From Candidatus Falkowbacteria bacterium CG1_02_41_21 (GTDB lineage: Bacteria > Patescibacteriota > Patescibacteriia > Patescibacteriales > UBA12465), in NCBI GenBank assembly GCA_001871235.1, contig MNUV01000047.1, forward strand, positions 1 through 6,798: a DNA stretch of 6,798 nucleotides, read 5' to 3'. Shown piece after piece: positions 1 through 5,805 of this stretch. Under the pieces are notes generated by a model that worked only from the letters and a program-made list of their open reading frames with translations, searched no databases and was not told where the DNA came from. Each line of letters starts with the position of its first letter. The first letter of the stretch is position 1. The position numbers were made by a program, and so were the translations under genes.

Positions 1-41
1 TTTAATCATCCCTGGAGACAGCAATTTTTATATAAAAAACA

Positions 42-56
42 GCCGATTTTATCGGC
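42..56 (-). terminator. Orphan leftward hairpin terminator
   Basis: On the minus strand GCCGAT (56-51) pairs perfectly with ATCGGC (47-42) around an AAA loop, followed at once by TGTTTTTTATAT (41-30). This is the form of an intrinsic terminator for leftward transcription; read rightward it has no T run. No minus-strand gene lies just to its right, so either it ends a short or antisense transcript from the 60-205 region, or it is a leader element of a gene left of the window. Confidence 0.55.
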
Positions 57-124
57 CACTAATAAATAGGCAATTTGTCCAGGTATGACATTTCTACTTA
101 GCCTTTACACCTAATGCGAAAAAA

Positions 125-153
125 TTGACAATAATAAAAAAATTCATTAATAT
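125..153 (+). promoter_or_regulatory. Sigma70-type promoter of the IMP cyclohydrolase gene
   Basis: A consensus -35 box TTGACA (125-130) is followed after exactly 17 bp by TAATAT (148-153), a 4-of-6 match to the -10 consensus. Transcription would start near 160, giving a 5' leader of about 45 nt before the GTG start at 206. The spacer is A-rich. The rest of 1-205 has no other rightward promoter of similar quality. Confidence 0.6.
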
Positions 154-185
154 TAACTATTAACCTAATTGTTCTTAATATTAAC
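147..185 (+). repeat. TTAATATTAAC direct repeats in promoter/leader
   Basis: The 11-mer TTAATATTAAC occurs at 147-157 and 175-185. Its first ten bases are a perfect palindrome. The shorter unit TATTAAC appears three times, at 151-157, 158-164 and 179-185. The first copy overlaps the proposed -10 box, a position where a repressor would act. In such AT-rich DNA chance recurrence is a serious alternative. Confidence 0.3.
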
Positions 186-193
186 CAATAAAA

Positions 194-200
194 AAGGAGG
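194..200 (+). promoter_or_regulatory. Strong Shine-Dalgarno that fixes a GTG start
   Basis: AAGGAGG lies 5 nt upstream of the GTG at 206 and decides that start. None of the leftward genes has anything comparable, so this site is distinctive within the window. Confidence 0.8.
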
Positions 201-205
201 TAACA

Positions 206-949
206 GTGGATATCAACAAGTTAGCCCAGATAAATCTGGAGGCTCTAAAAAACAATCACTATCCCGGCCGAATAATAATTCTGGGGATGGATGAATCAAA
301 AACAAACCTGATTCAAGTTTACGCTATTATGGGCCGAGGCACAGACAGCCGAAATCGTATTCTTGTTTGTGATGATGATGGCCGATTAGAAACTAAAGCC
401 GCCGATCCGGCTAAAATGAAAGATCCTAGGCTGATAATCTACAAGGCTATGGATAGTATCGGCGACGCTTTTGTCGTCTCAAACGGTCATCAAACAACGC
501 CAGCGTTAATCCACAGACGTGACGCTGGAAACTCTAGCCTAACAGGATTAATGGGTCTTGATGAATGGCAATATGAACCGGATAAACCCAACTACACCCC
601 ACGCATTACCGGTCTGATACTCAATGGACCAGCTCCCTGCGCCGAGATTCTGATTTTAAAAAAATCACCCTTCGGTCTGGATTGTCAAAAACAATTGTAC
701 CATTACCAAACATTTCAACCTGGCTATGGCTACTGTGTGTCCACCTACGAGGGCGACGGCGATCCCCTGCCATCGTTTGAAGGCGAACCTTATTTATTGC
801 CACTGAGCGGCACACCCAATGAAATAGCGACCGAAATATGGGGAGCCCTCAACAAAGACAACCGAGTTTCTTTGGCGGTGAAAGCTATTGATATTGAAAC
901 CGGCAAGAGCACGGTGATAATTGCCAACAAGTATCACGCCGTAGATTAA
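206..949 (+). CDS. IMP cyclohydrolase-like protein (PurO-type family)
   Basis: The product (247 aa, GTG start set by AAGGAGG) resembles the IMP cyclohydrolase-like family related to archaeal PurO, which closes FAICAR to IMP in the last step of purine synthesis. Visible family features are YPGR near residue 20, the block IMGRGTDSRNR around residues 42-52, AADPAKMKDP around 65-75, VSNGHQTTP around 91-99, PNYTPRITGLI around 128-138, and the C-terminal TYEGDGDPLPSFEGEP around 180-195 plus NRVSLAVKAID. The length suits the bacterial members of about 235-245 aa, and no signal peptide or membrane segment is visible, so it should be cytosolic. It is a single-gene unit with its own promoter and terminator, convergent with the hydrogenase cluster. 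In most bacteria the reaction is done by bifunctional PurH, so a stand-alone enzyme suggests PurH is absent or incomplete; that is inference. Family assignment is confident; catalysis is assumed from the family. Confidence 0.85.
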   Translation: MDINKLAQINLEALKNNHYPGRIIILGMDESKTNLIQVYAIMGRGTDSRNRILVCDDDGRLETKAADPAKMKDPRLIIYKAMDSIGDAFVVSNGHQTTPALIHRRDAGNSSLTGLMGLDEWQYEPDKPNYTPRITGLILNGPAPCAEILILKKSPFGLDCQKQLYHYQTFQPGYGYCVSTYEGDGDPLPSFEGEPYLLPLSGTPNEIATEIWGALNKDNRVSLAVKAIDIETGKSTVIIANKYHAVD

Positions 950-1006
950 AAAACAAAAAATGTTTTCCAAATTATTGAGGAAAGAAAAAATGATAATTCC
1001 TTAACA

Positions 1007-1039
1007 AAAAAAAGTATCTAACAACAAGATACTTTTTTT
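1007..1039. terminator. Bidirectional intrinsic terminator between convergent units
   Basis: A perfect 13-bp stem pairs AAAAAAAGTATCT (1007-1019) with AGATACTTTTTTT (1027-1039) across a 7-nt loop. An A run on one side and a T run on the other mean that transcripts from either direction end in a U tract. It lies 57 bp past the stop of the IMP cyclohydrolase gene and 14 bp past the stop of the last leftward gene, so it fits as a shared terminator for both. Confidence 0.85.
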
Positions 1040-1053
1040 ATTTATCAAACTGA

Positions 1054-1320
1054 TTATTCCTCCAACATGATGCAGAGCGTCGCCTTGATATCCGGAATGG
1101 CATTCAATTCTCTGGTGACCGCTTCCAATTCTTCTCGGGTGGAGTCAACCGCCAAAGTGATTAGTCCCGGACAATGATCCAAGCATTTTTGAACGACATT
1201 AACCCCCAGGCGCGCCATAATATGATGGCCCTGCTTGGTTAATAGTTTATTCATCGCCTCCGAACTGCTGTGGCGATCACTGCATAAAATAGTAATGGTG
1301 CCTAAAGCTCTATGATTCAT
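1054..1320 (-). CDS. TM1266-type iron-only hydrogenase-associated ACT-like protein
   Basis: This 88-aa protein matches the small family typified by Thermotoga maritima TM1266, called 'putative iron-only hydrogenase system regulator' (TIGR03959). Members have a ferredoxin-like/ACT-like fold related to the NikR C-terminal domain and occur beside [FeFe]-hydrogenase or maturation genes. Seen here are the strand GTITILCSDR, a helix (residues about 19-30), the central motif HHIMARLGVNV (about 32-42), CLDHCPGLITLAVD (about 46-59) and a final helix-strand pair. Cys46 and Cys50 could bind a metal or cluster, but this is not shown. There is no DNA-binding domain, so 'regulator' is a family label, not evidence of transcriptional control. 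It is the last gene of the leftward unit, 17 bp after the membrane protein gene and just before the terminator. The ATG start lacks a Shine-Dalgarno. Assignment rests on family resemblance plus the adjacent hydrogenase. Confidence 0.8.
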   Translation of the reverse strand: MNHRALGTITILCSDRHSSSEAMNKLLTKQGHHIMARLGVNVVQKCLDHCPGLITLAVDSTREELEAVTRELNAIPDIKATLCIMLEE

Positions 1321-1337
1321 ATAATTTTAGTTAATTA

Positions 1338-1868
1338 TTAAATTCTTTTTATCATCTTCAAAACTCCGAAGGCGATAATCGCTCCGGCCAGAGCGGAAAA
1401 CAATTGCGACCAGCCGAGCATCACGCCTAAAACAGTCGCCGCCTTCGGATTGGCGATAAAGAACGATAGGAATTGAGCGCTTAGAAACAAAAAAGTGAAC
1501 TTAACGAAAGCGCCCAGAAAAGAAACTCGCCAGTAAGCGTCGGTTTGATTGGAATTATAATATTGATAATAGATAATGGAAACAAAAATAATATTGGAAG
1601 CGATAATAAACGGAATGGCCGGCGCCAAAAATACCGGTAGCAGACCACCGGCCAATGCCATCAAACTGGGAACGGCCGAGACGACAATGGCCGACCGCAA
1701 ACCGCTCAAAAATAAAACTATAATTAAAATAGCGTTGACTATCGGACCGACCAACCATTGAATATGAATAAAAAAAGGCAAAAACGAAGCCAAGCCCGCC
1801 AGAGCGATAATTAACGCCAGCTCCCTAAGACTAACTCGCTCCAGCACCGCTTCTCTTAAATAATTCAT
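1338..1868 (-). CDS. Hydrogenase-linked polytopic membrane protein, ECF-S-like
   Basis: The product (176 aa from the ATG at 1868) has about six hydrophobic segments, near residues 17-36, 38-56, 58-86, 88-104, 115-137 and 146-171, with a basic end KMIKRI. The arrangement and short length resemble S components of ECF transporters. The pattern IHIQWLVGPIVNAILI, then LLPVFLAPAIPFIIASN, then LGWSQLFSALAGAIIAF recalls small membrane proteins found beside [FeFe]-hydrogenase genes and sometimes loosely annotated 'iron hydrogenase', although this protein has no cluster-binding cysteines and cannot itself be a hydrogenase. It begins 4 bp after the hydA stop, so the two are probably co-translated. A TTG at 1925 would add 19 residues inside hydA and is preceded by GAAGGA, but the ATG is preferred because the extra residues are polar and the overlap would be 53 bp. 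Function is unknown: metal or cofactor uptake, or anchoring of the hydrogenase, are possibilities. Confidence 0.7.
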   Translation of the reverse strand: MNYLREAVLERVSLRELALIIALAGLASFLPFFIHIQWLVGPIVNAILIIVLFLSGLRSAIVVSAVPSLMALAGGLLPVFLAPAIPFIIASNIIFVSIIYYQYYNSNQTDAYWRVSFLGAFVKFTFLFLSAQFLSFFIANPKAATVLGVMLGWSQLFSALAGAIIAFGVLKMIKRI

Positions 1869-1872
1869 ATAA

Positions 1873-3594
1873 TTATTTGGTTCTAATTCTCTTTTGATAT
1901 TTAGTATGTAAAACTTGATGATCAATTTTTTTATCCTTCAACCAGGCTAAAACCTGGAGCACCGCTTTATTATTATGGGCCTTCCTAATCTCCTTAAACT
2001 TATCAATCTCATATAACGCCGCCATTCGGGTTTGCCTCAATTTAGCCGTCGTTGGAATGGGCTGGCCACCGCCGCCGATACAGCCGCCGGGGCAAGCCAT
2101 CACCTCGATATAATCATAGTTCTTCAAATTGGGCAGAATACAATCAATGGAGCCAATGCCATTAACCACGGCCACGCGTAATTTTTGGCCGGCCATATCC
2201 ACCACCGCTTCTTTAATCGCCTCCACTCCCCGCACCTCCTTGAAATCAATCCGAGAATTACAAAATTTAGCCGACTCGTCCCGACAAACTAAAGCATAGG
2301 CGGTCCGCAGAGCCGATTCCATGACACCGCCCGAAGAACCATAAATCACCGCCGCCCCGCTGCCCTCGTTAAATATCTTGTCACTAGCGCCGGGTTTTAA
2401 TTTTTTAAAATCAATACTATTTTTCTTTAACAAAAATCCGAACTCCCGAGTAGTCAGAACATAATCAACCGGATAAAGGCCACTCACTTTCAGTTCACTG
2501 CGGCGAGATTCAAATTTTTTCGCCGTACAAGGCATGATGGAAACCACCACAATCCGTTTCGGATCAACTTTCATTTTATCGGCCCAATAAGTTTTAATGA
2601 TTCCACCCAAATGAATCTGGGGGGAACGAGAAGTAGTGAGCTTGGGCATCAATTCCGGATGAAAGAACTCTACATATTTGACCCAGGCCGGGCAACAAGA
2701 AGTGATTAGCGGCATTTTAGCCTTCTTATTTCCCAACCGGGCCAATAATTCTTGCGCCTCTGCCATGGTCGTCACGTCAGCGCCAAAATTAACGTCAAAA
2801 ACATGTTGAAAGCCCAATTTTTTCAAAGCGGTGACGGTCCGGCCGATGCTTTGTTCATTATAGGGCAAACCAAATTCTTCGCCGATAGTCACCCGAACCG
2901 AAGGGGCAAATTGAGCCACCACAATTTTATTTTTATCCGCCAATAATTTCTCCACTTCCGCCCAATCATCTTGTTCTTGCGCCGCGGCTACCGGACAATG
3001 CAAAGCGCATTGGCCACAATCAATACAATCAATCTTTTTGTTGGCGGTCGGCACTACCTCCTGATTAATTCCTTTACCTTTCAGTTCCAGATAATTTATC
3101 TTTTGGATGTTGGAACAAGCGTCAATACAATTCCGGCAATCAATACATTGGGTGCCGTCAATTTCCACGGAGTTGACGAATTTATAGGTCCGTCTCTTCC
3201 CCTTCCGGTCTTTAAAACTGGTAATCTTAATTTGATATTTCCGAGCCAAATCTAAAAGAGCGCAATTATAACGCAAAGTGCAATCGGCGCATTTTTCAAT
3301 ATGCTCCGCAAATAATAATTCAATATTTAAGTTACGAGATTTCCGGACTCGAGGGGAATCGGTCAATATTTCCATGCCCGCTTTAACCGAGGTGGAACAA
3401 GCCGTTACCAAATGCGACAAACCCTTTACTTCCACCACGCAAACTCGACAATTGGCTTTGATGGAGAGATCCGGGTGATGGCAAAGAGACGGCAAAAAAA
3501 TACCGTTGGCTAAAGCCGCGTCTAGAATACTTTGACCGCTTGAAACTGAGATGGATTGCCCATCTATAGTTATCTTAATCTCGTTCTTAAGCAT
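1873..3594 (-). CDS. hydA: [FeFe]-hydrogenase catalytic subunit (HydA, M3-type modular)
   Basis: This enzyme catalyses reversible H2 formation from protons and electrons. Its 573 aa are close to clostridial CpI in length and layout. An N-terminal 2Fe-2S ferredoxin domain has Cys38, 49, 52 and 66; a His-Cys 4Fe-4S site follows HX3CX2CX5C (His98, Cys102, 105, 111); two 4Fe-4S clusters use Cys150, 153, 156, 160 and Cys190, 193, 196, 200. The H-cluster domain carries all three signatures: TSCCPAW (Cys300 as proton-transfer residue, Cys301 as ligand), MPCTAKKFE (Cys356) and EVMACPGGCIGGGGQP (Cys501, Cys505). The acidic proton path is kept (Glu279, Glu282, Arg286), with Thr in place of the CpI serine near residue 320. 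The C-terminal small-subunit-like region (about 524-566) is present. No signal peptide is seen, so it is cytosolic. It starts 6 bp after the 237-aa membrane gene; AAGGGTGG lies about 14 nt upstream of the ATG, a poor spacing. Maturases HydE, F and G must be encoded elsewhere. Confidence 0.97.
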   Translation of the reverse strand: MLKNEIKITIDGQSISVSSGQSILDAALANGIFLPSLCHHPDLSIKANCRVCVVEVKGLSHLVTACSTSVKAGMEILTDSPRVRKSRNLNIELLFAEHIEKCADCTLRYNCALLDLARKYQIKITSFKDRKGKRRTYKFVNSVEIDGTQCIDCRNCIDACSNIQKINYLELKGKGINQEVVPTANKKIDCIDCGQCALHCPVAAAQEQDDWAEVEKLLADKNKIVVAQFAPSVRVTIGEEFGLPYNEQSIGRTVTALKKLGFQHVFDVNFGADVTTMAEAQELLARLGNKKAKMPLITSCCPAWVKYVEFFHPELMPKLTTSRSPQIHLGGIIKTYWADKMKVDPKRIVVVSIMPCTAKKFESRRSELKVSGLYPVDYVLTTREFGFLLKKNSIDFKKLKPGASDKIFNEGSGAAVIYGSSGGVMESALRTAYALVCRDESAKFCNSRIDFKEVRGVEAIKEAVVDMAGQKLRVAVVNGIGSIDCILPNLKNYDYIEVMACPGGCIGGGGQPIPTTAKLRQTRMAALYEIDKFKEIRKAHNNKAVLQVLAWLKDKKIDHQVLHTKYQKRIRTK

Positions 3595-3600
3595 AATAAA

Positions 3601-4314
3601 TTATTTACCACCCTTAATACTCCGCAAATCTTTATACATCAAATAAGGGAAGACTATAAATATCGGGGTGATAACCGCCCAAACTAAATTTTGAGCCAAA
3701 CTGTAAATAGAATACCAAGTAGTCCCCTCAGACAAGAAAACAAACGGAAGGCTTAAAACGAAAGAGGCTAACATGGCCACTAAAATCATAAAGGCCGTTC
3801 GACCGAAAACCGCCCACCAATAACCGGTAACCAAGGCCTGGCTTCTTTTAACGGCATTCAGGCCTTTCACATCCTCAAAGACTAACAAATATAGAGCGAA
3901 AGAATAAAAAATTCCGAAAATGATACCGGGGATGATTAAGAGCAGAGTCCACAAGGAAACTAGAATTCCGGTTAAAATGCTTAGGCCGAAGAACTTCCAA
4001 AAAATACCTCGGGTATTTTTAAACAATTCTTTAAATCCCATGGTTGGATTTTTCAAAATAAAATACATGCCGATTTGAGATCTGACTCCGAAATAAATCA
4101 GAGCAATAATTGCCGCTACAAATAGAGCCACTAAAATAATACCTAAAACGATGCTGGTATTAACCGCCATCCAAGCTGAAATCAGATAAAACGGGATATA
4201 AGCCGCCAAACCGACAAGCATCATCAACATAAACTTTTTAAAATGTTGCTTATAAAGCTTGACCGACCCCGACACTAAATCATCAATTCCGGACATTTTT
4301 TTATTATTTTCCAT
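3601..4314 (-). CDS. Polytopic membrane protein, GPDPase-membrane-domain/YciC-like
   Basis: This 237-aa protein begins with a polar stretch (residues 1-26, including LVSGSVKLYKQHFKKF), then has about six hydrophobic segments near 27-50, 54-77, 106-130, 131-147, 167-192 and 200-224, and ends in basic YKDLRSIKGGK. The central block LLLIIPGIIFGIFYSFALYL, followed by VFEDVKGLNAVKRSQALVTG and a tryptophan pair, is typical of membrane proteins related to the glycerophosphoryl diester phosphodiesterase membrane domain and the YciC/DUF975-like families, which are common in small-genome bacteria and have no settled function. There is no phosphodiesterase catalytic domain here. It lies between the 71-bp gap and hydA, 6 bp upstream of hydA, so it may be the first gene of a hydA sub-operon. 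No Shine-Dalgarno is visible at the ATG; Met7 is an alternative start. A link to the hydrogenase is suggested by position only. Confidence 0.65.
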   Translation of the reverse strand: MENNKKMSGIDDLVSGSVKLYKQHFKKFMLMMLVGLAAYIPFYLISAWMAVNTSIVLGIILVALFVAAIIALIYFGVRSQIGMYFILKNPTMGFKELFKNTRGIFWKFFGLSILTGILVSLWTLLLIIPGIIFGIFYSFALYLLVFEDVKGLNAVKRSQALVTGYWWAVFGRTAFMILVAMLASFVLSLPFVFLSEGTTWYSIYSLAQNLVWAVITPIFIVFPYLMYKDLRSIKGGK

Positions 4315-4355
4315 AATTTTTTTATTTCGCGAGTTAAAAATATTATTTAACCGGC

Positions 4356-4374
4356 AAAATTATAATATAATTTT
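4356..4374. promoter_or_regulatory. AT-only palindrome with possible internal -10 box
   Basis: AAAATTATA (4356-4364) and TATAATTTT (4366-4374) form a perfect inverted repeat around one base in the 71-bp gap between the 137-aa and 237-aa genes. On the minus strand it contains a consensus TATAAT (4364-4359), which would start transcription near 4352, about 38 nt before the membrane-protein start. No good -35 box lies 17 bp upstream, so the promoter is weakly supported. The palindrome may be an operator or chance in AT-rich DNA. There is no terminator-like GC stem in the gap, so read-through from the upstream genes is expected. Confidence 0.3.
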
Positions 4375-4385
4375 TAAATTATTAT

Positions 4386-4799
4386 TTAATGCCTAACTTT
4401 ATTGCTATTTATTATTCCCACCGCGCTAGATAAACGGCGATATTGGGCCTCCAACTCGTCATATTTGTCCGTTGCAATATTCGTTTCCTTCTGCAAAACC
4501 TTCAATGCCGCCGCCATCGGGGCCAGATCTTTTTTGGCGGTCTCTCTGATTAAATTATTGGGGGCTTCATCAACTGTCAGATCAACAATAGCACATAATT
4601 CATCAAGAGAATGCTTCGCTTCAAAAGCCACAAACATATTTTGCAGTTCAACGACTTCTTGGCTGCACTCTCTTCGTTCTCCTTCCGGAATTTTAGTTTC
4701 AGTCATCAAAGAAAGATAATATTCAGCTATCTCACGCTCTGCCGCGGTCAAACCATCAGCATCTAAATTTTCTGGTGCTTGATAATTTTCATTATTCAT
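4386..4799 (-). CDS. Unrecognised 137-aa helical soluble protein coupled to the NuoF-like gene
   Basis: I do not recognise this protein. It is polar and predicted mostly helical: an acidic N terminus (residues 1-45, rich in Glu), a middle section with two cysteines (Cys45 and Cys69) too far apart for a cluster motif, and a C-terminal charged helix around residues 95-125 (KVLQKETNIATDKYDELEAQ) that could form a coiled coil. No membrane segment or signal peptide is seen. It lacks the thioredoxin-like fold pattern and the four-cysteine 2Fe-2S site of NuoE/HydC, so it is not that missing subunit. Its ATG overlaps the stop of the NuoF-like gene in an ATGA tetranucleotide (4796-4799), which indicates translational coupling and suggests that the products are needed together. 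That makes it a candidate accessory or assembly protein for the flavoprotein, but this is inference from position. Confidence 0.6.
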   Translation of the reverse strand: MNNENYQAPENLDADGLTAAEREIAEYYLSLMTETKIPEGERRECSQEVVELQNMFVAFEAKHSLDELCAIVDLTVDEAPNNLIRETAKKDLAPMAAALKVLQKETNIATDKYDELEAQYRRLSSAVGIINSNKVRH

Positions 4800-5803
4800 A
4801 TCTTTTTAAAATTATTATCTAAAACATTTTTAAAATAAGACCTAACCGGAACCGGCAAACTGGAGCCCAGAGCGCAAAAAGATGTCTCCGATAGATTATC
4901 CACCAGATCAGAAAATACCTTCCAATCCATCGGCTTTTGCTCCAGCAATTCTTTCAGGCGATAAGTCCCTTCCCGACAGGTCGTACATTGGCCGCAAGAA
5001 TTTTTCGCAAAAAAATCAATCCAATAGCGTAGTAATTTCGCCGGCGATTGCTTCTTCAAATCATAAACGGTAATGGAGGCGGCCCCGGCCGCGGCCCTAT
5101 CCAATTGTTTTTGATTGAGTACTTCACCGCAAGCGTCACCTCCCGCTTGAACAAAAAAAGGAAACAAGGGATAGTTACCGCTCTCAGTTAGAACCTCTTC
5201 AATAGTCCAATTATCGGGATACAGATAGACGCCAGGTTTCTTGACTGGGCCATTGATAGTATAAAATCTTTCTGGCTTGAACTTCCCTTTATCAACCAGG
5301 GCCACGTTATAAAAAGTTTCCACATTATCAATCAGAGTCGGCGCTTCCCATAAACCGCTCTCAGTCGGATAAGGCGGCTTCAAACGCGGTTCAATTTTTA
5401 AACCGGAAATGGCGTTTAATATCGCCGTTTCTTCCCCGCCGATATAGCCGGAGTCGTGAGGCTTAACAAAAAACTCAAAACGCTTAGCCAAACCACTCGC
5501 CTTAACTGCTTGTAAAATTTTTAAACGATACTTTTGGTAATACGCCGGGTTGATATATAAATAACATTTCTTGGCGCCCAAATATTTCATGGCCAAGCTA
5601 ACACCATGTAACACTTCAGCGGAATAATTAGCCAGAATATAACCATCCTTCTTGACTCCCGGTTCGCCCTCGGCCGCATTGATAATCACACACTTATCAA
5701 CGCCCTTAGCTTTATAAACCGATTCCCATTTAATGGCAGTCGGAAAACCGGCTCCGCCCCGGCCGATCAAATTAGCCTTCTTTATTTTATCTGTAATCTT
5801 CAT
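4796..5803 (-). CDS. Short NuoF/HydB-like flavoprotein (51-kDa subunit family)
   Basis: This 335-aa protein belongs to the Complex I 51-kDa family (NuoF, HydB), whose members bind FMN, NAD(H) and a 4Fe-4S cluster and pass electrons between NADH and iron-sulfur partners. Seen in order: the FMN loop GRGGAGFPTAIKW (residues 14-26), NAAEGEPGVKKD (42-53), YIGGEETAI (120-128), an SLBB-like segment (about 183-235, starting NGPVKKPGVYLYP), and the N3-type cluster ligands Cys270, Cys273, Cys276 in SCGQCTTC and Cys310 in CALG. It is shorter than NuoF (about 420-445 aa) because it starts directly before the FMN loop; an in-frame TGA just upstream excludes extension. It lacks the N-terminal thioredoxin-like domain and C-terminal ferredoxin domain of Thermotoga HydB. 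The usual NADEGEPG and YICGEETA motifs read NAAEGEPG and YIGGEETA, so NADH use is likely but unproven. It starts 2 bp after the Nudix gene and probably feeds HydA. Confidence 0.88.
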   Translation of the reverse strand: MKITDKIKKANLIGRGGAGFPTAIKWESVYKAKGVDKCVIINAAEGEPGVKKDGYILANYSAEVLHGVSLAMKYLGAKKCYLYINPAYYQKYRLKILQAVKASGLAKRFEFFVKPHDSGYIGGEETAILNAISGLKIEPRLKPPYPTESGLWEAPTLIDNVETFYNVALVDKGKFKPERFYTINGPVKKPGVYLYPDNWTIEEVLTESGNYPLFPFFVQAGGDACGEVLNQKQLDRAAAGAASITVYDLKKQSPAKLLRYWIDFFAKNSCGQCTTCREGTYRLKELLEQKPMDWKVFSDLVDNLSETSFCALGSSLPVPVRSYFKNVLDNNFKKI

Positions 5804-5805
5804 AA

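Noticed and set aside
1..88. Two open plus-strand frames reach the left edge (frame 1 ends at a TAG at 67-69, frame 2 at a TGA at 86-88), possibly the tail of an upstream gene.
   Set aside because: They are only 22 and 28 codons, both contain the 42-56 hairpin, they compete with each other, and neither tail matches anything I recognise; one or both are open by chance.
169..188. TTGTTC-N6-TTAACCAA upstream of the purine gene looks like a Rex (NADH-sensing repressor) site.
   Set aside because: The half-sites are imperfect and the spacing does not fit the TTGTTAANNNNTTAACAA form; it also lies before the IMP cyclohydrolase gene, not the hydrogenase genes.
1576..1761. Plus-strand open frame of 61 codons inside the ECF-S-like gene (and similar open frames opposite hydA, the NuoF-like gene, the 137-aa gene and GAPDH).
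   Set aside because: They are antisense or out-of-frame to well-supported genes and their translations show no domain-like pattern.
1338..1925. The longer 195-aa version of the ECF-S-like protein starting at TTG 1925.
   Set aside because: It would overlap hydA by 53 bp and add a polar 19-residue stretch; the ATG at 1868, 4 bp after the hydA stop, fits better, although GAAGGA before the TTG keeps it possible.
4386..4799. The 137-aa protein as the missing NuoE/HydC subunit.
   Set aside because: It has two widely spaced cysteines only, no four-cysteine 2Fe-2S pattern and no thioredoxin-like motif.
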